Of a stretch of DNA of 64,000 nucleotides, positions 48,804-57,705 are shown piece by piece. Source of the DNA: Fidelibacterota bacterium (GTDB taxonomy: Bacteria; Fidelibacterota; UBA8477; JABMPR01). The first letter of the stretch is position 1, and every line of letters starts with the position of its first letter. Where the stretch lies: the NCBI GenBank assembly GCA_021734325.1, contig JAIPJF010000009.1, positions 1-64,000 on the forward strand, written 5' to 3'. The notes under the pieces were generated by a model. It saw only the letters and a program-made list of their open reading frames with translations. It did not search any database and had not been told where the DNA came from. A program made the position numbers and the translations under genes.

Positions 48804-48948
48804 TTCGTTTCTCCTTCCCGGGAAGTCACGCCGGCCGGCGCCTCCAAAAGAGGGATATTTTAAACCTGGGATTCTTCTTTCATTACCTACTTATACTTAA
48901 AGCTGAATAACCGAAGCTTAAAATCAGACCACTATCAGACGGATTTTC

Positions 48949-49722
48949 TTAATGAGATTCATACAGGTCGTTGAGATTTGCTTGAGCTATTTCTAGAAAC
49001 AGATCTGCCATTTTTTGGGTAATATCCTTAAAAAAGGTCTCCCCTTTCTTTGCAGTTGCCAAGCGAGGGTCTCCAATCCCAGTATCATTGGTTGCCAGCC
49101 CCCATTTACGCTCAGTCCAGGCCCAGCCCTCCTTTATCCCTTTGATCTTGATTTTGTTTTCCCGCCCTGCACCTGCTTCATTCAATGGTCGCACAAGATC
49201 AGGTCTCAGATGGAGGAGCAGAGAGGTTTCCATTTCATCGGCATGGTCCCCATCATGATCAAAGTAATTTCCCTTATCCAGGGCGGTGTACCAATTCGTA
49301 AATGCCAGGAACATATCCGGGTACTGCATTCCCAACTCCCTCAGGACCGGTTTAAAATCATTTCCACCGTGAGAATTAAAGATGAGGAATTTTCTGATAC
49401 CCTGGCGATCCAGCATGTCCAGCACATCTCCGACGATGGCCATCAGCGTACTCGGGTTCAAGTTAATATCCAAATAGATATCTGTTTGACCCGTATTAAC
49501 TCCAAAAGGGATTGTCGGCAGGACCATGATTCTGGCCCCTTTTTCATATGCGATACGGGCTGCTTCTGCTGCCAGATGATCTGATTCAATGATGTCCGTG
49601 GAATAAGGTAGATGGTAATTATGGGCTTCGGTGGCCCCCCAGGGTAAAACTACAAGGTCCACCTCCTGCTCATTCACTTGCTTCCAATTACTCTCAGCCA
49701 ATAGATATGGTCGCATTGTCAC
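48949..49722 (-). CDS. creatininase family amidohydrolase
   Basis: A 257-residue metal-dependent hydrolase. The family motifs are clear: LPWGATEAHNYHLPYSTD (metal ligands Glu and His), NSHGGN, and DGDHADEMETSLLL with the active-site Glu and His. Relatives include creatinine amidohydrolase, FAPy deformylase-type and mycofactocin-system enzymes. The substrate here is unknown. No neighbour indicates a pathway. Confidence 0.92.
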   Translation of the reverse strand: MTMRPYLLAESNWKQVNEQEVDLVVLPWGATEAHNYHLPYSTDIIESDHLAAEAARIAYEKGARIMVLPTIPFGVNTGQTDIYLDINLNPSTLMAIVGDVLDMLDRQGIRKFLIFNSHGGNDFKPVLRELGMQYPDMFLAFTNWYTALDKGNYFDHDGDHADEMETSLLLHLRPDLVRPLNEAGAGRENKIKIKGIKEGWAWTERKWGLATNDTGIGDPRLATAKKGETFFKDITQKMADLFLEIAQANLNDLYESH

Positions 49723-49768
49723 TCCGTGTTTTCGACAAATTAAATAATATTACATTTTTTACTATTAA

Positions 49769-50251
49769 TCATGTGCACTGTTTTGATTTTTGATGGCATC
49801 GCTTTTCCACAGCATATGCAATCAAACCGCCAATCAGGTAAGCAAATATATCCAGCGGATCTCTGGTTGAAGTCGCATCAATTGCGGGGACAATTCCCTC
49901 AAATATGACACTAAACAGGATCACTGCCGCCAGTACATGAACAGGATTCAATTGAAACTCTCCTGGTACAATCTCCAGTTTAATCGATAGATACAGAGAT
50001 AGGGGAAGGTATACCGGCAAAGCCAATATATCTCCCAGATAGTCCCGGAAAAACACCGGTGACCATTCCTGGGGCATGATGATCCAGCGATTAATGACAT
50101 AGGTAAATGCTGAAAGCACTGCCAGAATTATCAGATGTTTAAGACTGCGATCAGTGTGAGGGCTATTATGTTCATGCTCAACCACAACAGACGATTCCAA
50201 TTTTGTTTGTGCATGCCTTGCTTTTCCTTTATCTGTTCTTTTCATTGTCAT
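49769..50251 (-). CDS. hypothetical membrane protein
   Basis: This 160-residue protein has a hydrophilic N-terminus of about 35 residues and then four membrane segments. FFRDYLGDILALPVYLPLS and SVIFEGIVPAIDATSTRDPLDIFAYLIGGL recall a Bacteroidetes family sometimes called magnesium citrate secondary transporter-like. That name is uncertain and the segments are few for a transporter. A GTG at 50266 could be the start instead; neither has a good ribosome binding site. It lies 46 bases after the creatininase gene start. Confidence 0.55.
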   Translation of the reverse strand: MTMKRTDKGKARHAQTKLESSVVVEHEHNSPHTDRSLKHLIILAVLSAFTYVINRWIIMPQEWSPVFFRDYLGDILALPVYLPLSLYLSIKLEIVPGEFQLNPVHVLAAVILFSVIFEGIVPAIDATSTRDPLDIFAYLIGGLIAYAVEKRCHQKSKQCT

Positions 50252-50354
50252 TATAATCCAGTTCACTGTAGAACAAACTGATTTCCAGTTTGTTTCCTGC
50301 CTCTGTTAAGAATTATGCTTTTATAAAACCAATCCAACCAACATATTTGGTAAT

Positions 50355-51194
50355 ATGTCAGTCAAGCATCAAAGACTTGTTTCGCAGCTGGTCACGCTGC
50401 TTCTACTTTTCTGCTTTTTACCAAAGGCACAGGCAGAGATACTGCACCTGAAGCTCCCCTCCCACGCCCTGATCGATAGCAATCGAGTCATCATTGCCAC
50501 ACCAAACAGTTTTGATGTTAACCGAGCAAAACGGTATCCCTTTATTTTCATGCTTCACGGCTGGAGCGGCGATGAGACTCAATGGGAGGATGATTCAGAT
50601 CTACAGGCCCTGTGTGATAAATACGATGTTCTTCTAGTCCTTCCTGATGGTGGCTATGACGGCTGGTGGATAGACACTGATTACCTTCCAGGAAGAAATT
50701 ATGATTCGCATCTTCGCCAGGAGCTAAAGCCCTGGATAATCACAATCTTCAATGGGAGTGACATCTCAGCGGAACAAGGCATCATGGGGCTAAGCATGGG
50801 AGGGTATGGTTCCATTCTCCAAGCATTAAAGCATCCGGAAGAATACGCTGCTGCCAGTAGTCTTAGTGGCATTATGGATATCACCCGTCATCCCGACAAA
50901 TGGGGATTAAAATGGACACTCGGTGACTTTACAGATTCGCCTGCAAATTGGCACTCCAACAATCCCATTGACCTGATAAGAACACAGAACACCTATACTG
51001 GACCTGCTCTGCAACTTATCTGTGGCCGCGAAGATTTCGCCTTCCAGGAAAATTTGGATATGGCAGCCCAATTGGATACTCTGGGATATGCCATCGATTT
51101 TCTTGAAGACACAGGAACGCATTCACACAAGTTCTGGAAAAGCCATGTTGAGATCGCTATTAAATTTATTGTTGATCAGTTTAAAACGAAATAG
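50355..51194 (+). CDS. secreted esterase-D-like alpha/beta hydrolase
   Basis: A 279-residue exported enzyme with a signal peptide ending at KAQAE. FIFMLHGWSGDETQW gives the oxyanion loop, IMGLSMGGYGSI the nucleophile Ser, ICGREDF the acidic residue, and a late GTHSHKFWKSH the His. This is the S-formylglutathione hydrolase / feruloyl-esterase / mycolyltransferase branch of esterases. The natural substrate is unknown; the signal peptide points to an extracellular ester. Confidence 0.85.
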   Translation: MSVKHQRLVSQLVTLLLLFCFLPKAQAEILHLKLPSHALIDSNRVIIATPNSFDVNRAKRYPFIFMLHGWSGDETQWEDDSDLQALCDKYDVLLVLPDGGYDGWWIDTDYLPGRNYDSHLRQELKPWIITIFNGSDISAEQGIMGLSMGGYGSILQALKHPEEYAAASSLSGIMDITRHPDKWGLKWTLGDFTDSPANWHSNNPIDLIRTQNTYTGPALQLICGREDFAFQENLDMAAQLDTLGYAIDFLEDTGTHSHKFWKSHVEIAIKFIVDQFKTK

Positions 51195-51524
51195 GGGCGT
51201 ACGTTATTCTCGATAGAATAAAAATTGGGCTGCGGGTCGACATTTTTCCGGTATTTTATTACCTGTTATAAGATACCGCCGATGCGTGTCAATATTCCGC
51301 AGCCACCAATTTTTTAATTCCAAGAGTAATTTAGTTTAATGATTACTTGTTAGTGTCATGCGAATGACAGAAACGGTGTTTTGCTTCGTCGAAGGGTATA
51401 TAATTAAGCCATAAGGTTCATTTGGAAATTGTTTTTAATCATATTCGTCAAAGAATGGCGCTTTCACCGACTCTTTTAATTTCTTTTCCCTTCCTCTCTA
51501 TGGCATTCACCTTATTTTGTGCCT
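51195..51524. other. intergenic region between two hydrolase genes
   Basis: I found no gene, terminator or clear promoter in these 330 bases. Confidence 0.35.
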
Positions 51525-52370
51525 ATGATATCATCTTTTCCGCCCGAGACCGCTTTTAATGAACGGGGTACCCCACGGAAGGGGAGCATCTTGTTCCTCC
51601 ATGCAAATGGGTTTTCAGCGAAGATGTATCAAGATTTTCTCACATCCCTGTATGACGATTATCTTGTTCTGGCTCCCGACCTACCTGGACACGGTGAGTC
51701 CAGATGGGTGGGACTGATTCAGGACTGGAATGAACTTGCTGAATATTATATCGAGAAAATGACTCAAAACCTCCCCCCTGCCCCCATGATAGGAATGGGG
51801 CATTCAATTGGCGGTATTCTCGTTATGCTTATGGCAATAAAGCGTCCAGGTTGGTTCTCAAAAATCATTTTGCTTGATCCTGTGCTTTTACCTAAGCCTA
51901 TCCTCTGGGTTATCCGTGGACTACATCTATTTTCCCTGTCCCATTTAATCCCCCTGGCAAGAGCTACCAAACGTCGAAAACAAACTTTTCCTTCTCGTGA
52001 GGCAGCGCTGGATCACTATTCTAAAAAAGCTGTATTTTCACGCTGGGAACCACAATTTCTACAGGCATACGTAGATACCTGTTTACGATCAATGGAGAAT
52101 GGACAATACCAACTTTCATGTGCACCGCGATTGGAGTCCAGTATTTATCAATCCATACCCCTTAATACATGGAACCTTCCAAAACAATTATCGGTACCCT
52201 CCCTGTTTATTATCGGCAAATATTCTGATACTGTCAACCGGAGAGGATTTCTCCGCTTAAAAAGTCTAAAGAATCATCCTGTTGTAGAGAACATTGATGG
52301 AGGGCATCTCTTCCCCTTCGAACGGCCAGAGGCAAGTATGAATGTGATTAAGGTCTTTTTGTCAAAATGA
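51525..52370 (+). CDS. alpha/beta hydrolase
   Basis: A 281-residue cytoplasmic hydrolase. LFLHANGFSAKMY is the oxyanion loop, GMGHSIGGILVML carries the nucleophile Ser, IGKYSDTV the acidic residue and DGGHLFPFERP the catalytic His. A lid region (residues 140-200) is basic. The start is uncertain: GTG 51519 and ATG 51525 are both possible and neither has a ribosome binding site. It overlaps the next gene, for tRNA modification, by 4 bases. Confidence 0.85.
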   Translation: MISSFPPETAFNERGTPRKGSILFLHANGFSAKMYQDFLTSLYDDYLVLAPDLPGHGESRWVGLIQDWNELAEYYIEKMTQNLPPAPMIGMGHSIGGILVMLMAIKRPGWFSKIILLDPVLLPKPILWVIRGLHLFSLSHLIPLARATKRRKQTFPSREAALDHYSKKAVFSRWEPQFLQAYVDTCLRSMENGQYQLSCAPRLESSIYQSIPLNTWNLPKQLSVPSLFIIGKYSDTVNRRGFLRLKSLKNHPVVENIDGGHLFPFERPEASMNVIKVFLSK

Positions 52371-52978
52371 GAATTGAATTACACGGAAGCACGATAAATA
52401 CCCAGGTTCTGGAACAGGCTGTTTCTATTCTCAGCGAGGGTGGATTGATCATCTATCCCACAGACACAGTGTATGGATTAGGTTGTGATATCACAAAAAA
52501 ATCGGCCATAGAGAGAATCTATCGTGTCAAAGGGATGCAAAAGCAAAAACCGTTGAGTTTTGTCTGCGCTGATATCAAAGATATATCCAAGTATGCTAAA
52601 ATATCCACCACTGTCTACCGCGATCTTCGCCGCTATCTTCCAGGACCCTATACATTTATCCTTCCAGGGACCAGGGAAGCTCCAAAGGTGCTTCTCTCAA
52701 ATCAAAAGACAGTGGGTATAAGAATTCCTGATCACCCACTTACACTGGCTATCGTAAGAGCGCTGGGGAACCCCATTATTTCAACAAGTGTAAATATCAG
52801 CTCGCAAAGCTTTGCTAGTGATCCGCAGGAATTTTATGAATATTATGAAGACAAGGTCGATCTGGTACTTGATTCCGGACCTACCTGGGCTGAATTGTCA
52901 TCAGTGATAGACATGACAGATGATGAACAGCCTGTTGTAATTCGGGCGGGTCAGGGAGATATTAGCTGGTGTACATAA
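52367..52978 (+). CDS. L-threonylcarbamoyladenylate synthase (TsaC/Sua5 family)
   Basis: A 203-residue YrdC-domain enzyme that makes threonylcarbamoyl-AMP from Thr, bicarbonate and ATP for t6A37 modification of tRNA. GGLIIYPTDTVYGLGCDI, RIYRVKGMQKQKPLSF, GPYTFILPGT, VGIRIPDHPL and ISTSVNIS are the diagnostic segments. No Sua5 C-terminal domain is present, so it is a short TsaC or YciO-like form. It begins inside the stop of the hydrolase gene (ATGA). Confidence 0.92.
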   Translation: MRIELHGSTINTQVLEQAVSILSEGGLIIYPTDTVYGLGCDITKKSAIERIYRVKGMQKQKPLSFVCADIKDISKYAKISTTVYRDLRRYLPGPYTFILPGTREAPKVLLSNQKTVGIRIPDHPLTLAIVRALGNPIISTSVNISSQSFASDPQEFYEYYEDKVDLVLDSGPTWAELSSVIDMTDDEQPVVIRAGQGDISWCT

Positions 52979-53002
52979 TCATCTGCATGAAAGGAAGCTA
53001 TC

Positions 53003-54073
53003 ATGGCTGAAGTAAGCCTGAAGAATCTCACAAAATCATATGGAGCAACTCAAATTCTGCATGGTATTGATCTCAAGGTGGAGGATGGGGAATTCACCGT
53101 CCTTGTAGGGCCCTCAGGGTGCGGGAAATCCACGACCCTTAGAATCATTGCAGGTCTCGAAGAGGCCAGTGGCGGAGATGTTTTCATAGGTGATACCAGG
53201 GTAAATGATATTGAGCCCAAAAATCGCGATATCGCCATGGTCTTTCAGAACTATGCCCTTTATCCTCACATGAATGTTTATGAGAATATGGCGTTTGGGC
53301 TTCGGCTAAGAAAATATTCTGAGCAGGAGATCAAAGAACGTGTTGAGGAGGCTGCTGAGATATTGAGCGTCGAAGATTATCTCTATCGACGACCAAAAGA
53401 ACTTTCTGGTGGGCAGCGCCAACGTGTCGCCGTCGGCCGGGCCATTGTGAGAAAACCGGCTGTCTTTCTTTTTGATGAACCCCTGTCCAATCTTGATGCC
53501 AAGCTACGAGTACAGATGCGCACGCAGTTAAAAAAATTGCACGCCCAATTGAAAACCACAATGATTTACGTGACCCATGATCAGGTAGAAGCCATGACCA
53601 TGGGAGATCGTATTGTGGTCATGAAAGATGGATATATCATGCAGGCTGACGAACCGTTAAAAATATATGACAAACCAGACAATCATTTTGTGGGCAGTTT
53701 TATCGGCTCTCCGGCTATGAACTTCTTTGAAGCAGAGGTTGCCGAAAACGAACTGGTAAATAAAAAATTCAAGCTCCCCATAGGCGCTGATCAAAATATA
53801 TTGCTTAAAAACTATCTCGGGAAAAAGGTTCGCCTTGGTCTTAGACCCGAGCATTTCCAGTTGACTGAGACCCCCTCACGTATTCCGGCCAAACTTGAAG
53901 TCAGTGAATTGATGGGGAATGAATCCTATTTGTATTGTACTACTGGAGCTGACTCGTTTATTGCTCGTGTCTCAGATAATGTTAGGAGAAAAACCGGGGA
54001 CGATCTTTACCTGTATACGGACCCGAATTCTTATCATTTCTTTGATCTGGAGTCAGGTGAACGGATTGTTTAA
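53003..54073 (+). CDS. ugpC: UgpC/MalK-type ABC transporter ATP-binding protein
   Basis: A 356-residue ATPase of sugar or glycerol-phosphate importers. Walker A GPSGCGKSTTLR, Q-loop MVFQNYALYPHM, signature LSGGQRQRVAVGRAI, Walker B FLFDEPLSNLDAKLR and the switch His in YVTHDQVEAMT are intact. A TOBE/OB regulatory domain follows from about residue 240 (GSFIGSPAMNFFEAEV, RLGLRPEHF). No permease or binding protein is nearby, so it may serve several importers. ATG follows AAGGAAG. Confidence 0.93.
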   Translation: MAEVSLKNLTKSYGATQILHGIDLKVEDGEFTVLVGPSGCGKSTTLRIIAGLEEASGGDVFIGDTRVNDIEPKNRDIAMVFQNYALYPHMNVYENMAFGLRLRKYSEQEIKERVEEAAEILSVEDYLYRRPKELSGGQRQRVAVGRAIVRKPAVFLFDEPLSNLDAKLRVQMRTQLKKLHAQLKTTMIYVTHDQVEAMTMGDRIVVMKDGYIMQADEPLKIYDKPDNHFVGSFIGSPAMNFFEAEVAENELVNKKFKLPIGADQNILLKNYLGKKVRLGLRPEHFQLTETPSRIPAKLEVSELMGNESYLYCTTGADSFIARVSDNVRRKTGDDLYLYTDPNSYHFFDLESGERIV

Positions 54074-54086
54074 GCCGTCGTATGGA

Positions 54087-56957
54087 CTACCTTTTTGATT
54101 CGTTCACGCGTTCTTTAGCTGAATCGTGGACCAAATATACAAGGGCTTGATAACTTTTTTCAGTGGCCAGGCTCATTCCAATTTCACAGGTTCGACTTGT
54201 GGAATAGTGACCACTCCCATTGACTTCTCTTACCTCCTGGGCTTCACGCACGGTAGCCGATTCCGTCAGACCGGGGATCTTCATCCCTCTATCACCGGCA
54301 AAGGCACAACAAGCCAGATCTATGGGGATGACAACTTCCTCAGAACATCGAAGGGCGATTGCCTTCATCTTATTCTCAATCCCCATGCTACGGGTTGAGC
54401 AGGTTGGATGAAGCACCACCTTCTTTTGAGTTTTCACTATATCGACCCTGTCCAAAACCTGGTCATGAATATATTCAACCATATCCAGGATCATCATTTC
54501 CCGCCATTTTGCCAGATAGATACCACTTAAGATTTTATCATAATGTTTCATGTGGTTTGAGCAGGGGCTGGTATCCATGACAATGGGGATCTTTCCTCCC
54601 TGTGAACTTATCCATAAACTTTCCGTCGTTTTGATGGCTGCTTGAAGTGCTGTATCCGGATATCCTTTTGAAGAGAAGGCAAGTCCGCAGCAAAGATTTT
54701 CCACTTCCCGGGGATAGGCAAATGTGATCCCGGCAACGCTTAAGAGTCTTTGAAAAGCTTCCATTGGACTCAGGTTTGATCGATCAGTGTTTGATAATCC
54801 ACGATTTATACAAGAGGGGTAATAGATAACATCAACATTCTTATCCACAGTTCCCAACTTTGGAAGTTTATACCCTGCTTTGAGATACTTATTGAGCGTC
54901 GGGATTCTCCCGCCAGTGATCCTGCTTAAATGCTTCACCATTCTATAGATGGGTTTATACCCAAGGAGAAAGCGAAATGGGGTAAAGACTCGAAGTGCTG
55001 CTCGTATCCCGCCGACAGTTAATGAAATATTTTGTTCTAATACTCCGGCCAGCCACTTGAACATAGCGCCCTGCTGATTGGCCCTCAGGTCTTTCATTAG
55101 TGTTCCGGTATTGATTTCAATTGGACAACTCAGTGCGCACAGTCCATCAATGGCGCAGCTTTGGACCCCTTCGAATTGGTAATGCTTCCATACACTTCTA
55201 TACGCAGATCGAGAAGCTGCATCTTTTCCTAATTGATCGAGTTCACGTAATACAGCGATCCGCTGACGGGCTGACAGGGTCAAATCTGCAGATGGACATG
55301 TAGGTTCACAAAGTCCACATTCAATGCATTGATCGATCAAAGGATTCACCAAAGGAATGGGCTTGATATTTTTAAGATGGATATGTCTGTCTCCTGAGAT
55401 CAGAACCCCAGGGTTCAATATTCCCGATGGATCCAGCAATCGCTTGATGTCTTTCATGATCTGATAGGCTTCTCGTCCCCATTCCCGCTCCACAAAGGGT
55501 GCCATATTTCTACCGGTACCATGCTCGGCCTTTAATGAACCATCATATTTGTCAATGACCAGATCGACTATTTTTTCTATAAACTTGTCGTATGTTTCCA
55601 CTGCCTCTTTTTGAGAAAAGTCTATGCTCAATTTAAAATGCAAGTTGCCATCTCCGGCATGACCAAAGATCACGGCATCATCATAATGATACACTTTGAA
55701 CAGGTTTTGGAGATCCATTACGGCTTTGGCGAGATCTTTTATTTTGAAACAAACATCTTCGCTGACAAGGATTGTTCCCGGTCTTCTCGTTGCCGCATGT
55801 AGTGGACCCAATTCCCGTCTTGCTTTCCAGAGTTTCTCGCATGAAGGCTTATCATAATAAAACTTGTGACGGTGATCAGGATTGTACTCTTTGAGGACTG
55901 CTTCTGCCGATTCCACCTGGAGCGCCAGGTTCTTCTCGTCCTGTGCCTGGAATTCGACCAGAAGTCCCGCTGATTCCTCTGTCAGTTCTCCATTTAAAAG
56001 CTCAGAAATTTCGGGGATATGCTGGACCGCCCTAAGCGCTGCTGTATCCATAATCTCCAGTGCATAGGGTTTGCATTTTTTCAAGGCTGGTATCAGCCGG
56101 GCAGCCTGCTTCAGGGTGGGTAGTTTCAAGAATGACGTAGCCCTGAATGCTTGCAATGGGACAGTATTGAAGGTAACGCTGGAAATAAAGCCCAGGGTCC
56201 CCTCGGACCCAACCATAAGATGTGCCAGTATGTCAATCGGCTCATCGTAATCAAGAAAACTGTTCAGAGAATATCCCATGGTATTTTTGAGTCTGTACTT
56301 GTGTTCTATTTTGCGTTTCAGGTGAGCGTTTGTTCTGATTTTATCACGTATTTTCAATAGTTCAGTATAGACCTCAGGCGCTTTGCCATGGAGCTTTTCA
56401 TTTACATGGGGATCAGCAGTATTCAGAACAAGTCCATGGGGAAGCACCAGCTCCATGGCGGCGATTGTTTGGTAGCTGTTGTATCGATTCCCTGAACCAA
56501 TTCCACTGGCGTTGTTTGCCACAATTCCACCAATCATTGCCGATCTGATCGATCCGGGATCCGGTCCAATCCGATACCCAAAGGGTTCCAGATGTTGATT
56601 GGCTTTGGCAGCTACAACACCCGGTTGAAGCTTGATCTGCTTTCCTTCATTCAGGACTTGAACATCACGCCAGCCCTGTTTGATTTCCACCAGAATATCA
56701 TCTCCAACAGATTGCCCGGAAAGGCTGGTGCCCCCCGCTCTGAAAACAACTTTTCGATGATGTTGATTGGCGATCTGAAAAATGGTGGAGATATCTCCAA
56801 CTGTCCGAGCCTTGATCACCATTCTGGGGAGCATGCGATAAAAACCGGCGTCACGGGCAAAACTGTATCGATCGATCAGTTTTGTAAAAACAGTTCGTTT
56901 GGGGAGTACCCGTTTAAGGGCGTAGGATGCTCTCATCCTTGTAAACGGAAAATGCAT
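54087..56957 (-). CDS. fused FAD-linked oxidase and Fe-S protein (D-lactate dehydrogenase-like)
   Basis: A 956-residue fusion of GlcD-like and GlcF-like halves. Residues 40-220 are the PCMH-type FAD domain (FRAGGTSLSGQSVGDDILVE, GGIVANNASGIGSGNRYN). Residues 260-520 are the oxidase C-terminal domain (GHAGDGNLHFKL, AEHGTGRN). Then come ferredoxin cysteines (CIECGLCEPTC, and CAIDGLCALSCP with one spacing changed) and two CCG domains (NLCCGLAFSSKGY, DLACCAFAGDRG). It probably oxidises D-lactate or a related 2-hydroxyacid and passes electrons to quinone or a cytochrome. Confidence 0.9.
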   Translation of the reverse strand: MHFPFTRMRASYALKRVLPKRTVFTKLIDRYSFARDAGFYRMLPRMVIKARTVGDISTIFQIANQHHRKVVFRAGGTSLSGQSVGDDILVEIKQGWRDVQVLNEGKQIKLQPGVVAAKANQHLEPFGYRIGPDPGSIRSAMIGGIVANNASGIGSGNRYNSYQTIAAMELVLPHGLVLNTADPHVNEKLHGKAPEVYTELLKIRDKIRTNAHLKRKIEHKYRLKNTMGYSLNSFLDYDEPIDILAHLMVGSEGTLGFISSVTFNTVPLQAFRATSFLKLPTLKQAARLIPALKKCKPYALEIMDTAALRAVQHIPEISELLNGELTEESAGLLVEFQAQDEKNLALQVESAEAVLKEYNPDHRHKFYYDKPSCEKLWKARRELGPLHAATRRPGTILVSEDVCFKIKDLAKAVMDLQNLFKVYHYDDAVIFGHAGDGNLHFKLSIDFSQKEAVETYDKFIEKIVDLVIDKYDGSLKAEHGTGRNMAPFVEREWGREAYQIMKDIKRLLDPSGILNPGVLISGDRHIHLKNIKPIPLVNPLIDQCIECGLCEPTCPSADLTLSARQRIAVLRELDQLGKDAASRSAYRSVWKHYQFEGVQSCAIDGLCALSCPIEINTGTLMKDLRANQQGAMFKWLAGVLEQNISLTVGGIRAALRVFTPFRFLLGYKPIYRMVKHLSRITGGRIPTLNKYLKAGYKLPKLGTVDKNVDVIYYPSCINRGLSNTDRSNLSPMEAFQRLLSVAGITFAYPREVENLCCGLAFSSKGYPDTALQAAIKTTESLWISSQGGKIPIVMDTSPCSNHMKHYDKILSGIYLAKWREMMILDMVEYIHDQVLDRVDIVKTQKKVVLHPTCSTRSMGIENKMKAIALRCSEEVVIPIDLACCAFAGDRGMKIPGLTESATVREAQEVREVNGSGHYSTSRTCEIGMSLATEKSYQALVYLVHDSAKERVNESKR

Positions 56958-56998
56958 TATATATAAGTTAACTCAGGATGCTAAAAAGCAAACCACCT

Positions 56999-57640
56999 TT
57001 AGTTCAGTGTCAGCTTCATTATCCTTTCGGTGACCGTAGAAACCGGCAGGCATGCGGGTATCACTGCCGTATCATTCCCAAGGTAGGTCACCGTGCTTAT
57101 CATTCTTTCATCTGCAGTCTCAAGCGCAGTATATCTGATTTCAAGCTGGTCGCCAAGTAATGAATATGTGCCATTGATATCCAACTGGTCAATAACCAGA
57201 TCTATACTGAATGTTGACGTGGTTGTATCAGCAGCCCATTTGCCATCTGACGCGAGTTGTGAGATCAGAATCAGAGGCTGACATCCTGTTCCCCAATTAA
57301 CTGGCAGGAGCCCTGCCAATGTTGCAGTGCTATCATTATTGAGGTCTACCGTTCCGCCAACAGGTGTGGCATCTTGATCTGTGTAATGTGCAGAAGTCGT
57401 CAGAATAAGTGTGCCGGCATCAATTGTTACAAAGCTAAGTCCGTTTTGAGTAGCTATAAAGGTTAAACTTGTGTCCCGAAGGGTTGTAGCTTCAGTGGTA
57501 ATCGTCATTTCTGTAAGTGTATAAGTTCCTGCAAGGGGCAAGGGAATACCCTCAGAAGGGTCATCTTTCGTTTCTTCACACCCAATCAGCAAGCCCCCAA
57601 TTAAAAAAGCGATCAATCCAGCTTTGTTGATATGTATCAT
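56999..57640 (-). CDS. hypothetical lipoprotein, lipocalin-like
   Basis: A 213-residue exported lipoprotein. ATG 57640 follows GGAGTT and gives lipobox LLIGC (Cys about residue 20). The mature part is beta-rich with a YTLTEMTITTEATTLRD opening, GTVDLNNDSTATLAG and INGTYSLLGDQLEIRYTA, the strand-turn pattern of lipocalin-like lipoproteins common in Bacteroidetes relatives. Its ligand is unknown. The frame is open to 57673, but that start would lie inside the terminator of the upstream gene. Confidence 0.7.
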   Translation of the reverse strand: MIHINKAGLIAFLIGGLLIGCEETKDDPSEGIPLPLAGTYTLTEMTITTEATTLRDTSLTFIATQNGLSFVTIDAGTLILTTSAHYTDQDATPVGGTVDLNNDSTATLAGLLPVNWGTGCQPLILISQLASDGKWAADTTTSTFSIDLVIDQLDINGTYSLLGDQLEIRYTALETADERMISTVTYLGNDTAVIPACLPVSTVTERIMKLTLN

Positions 57641-57660
57641 GCCAAGAACTCCATGAGAGT

Positions 57661-57686
57661 AAAAAGGCCGCATAAGCGGCCTTTTT
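57661..57686 (-). terminator. terminator between the FadL and lipoprotein genes
   Basis: AAAAAGGCCGC and GCGGCCTTTTT form a perfect 11-bp stem around ATAA, usable in both directions. It lies 20 bases after the FadL stop and 21 before the lipoprotein start. Confidence 0.92.
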
Positions 57687-57705
57687 ACCTGTTTAATTAT
57701 ACGAT

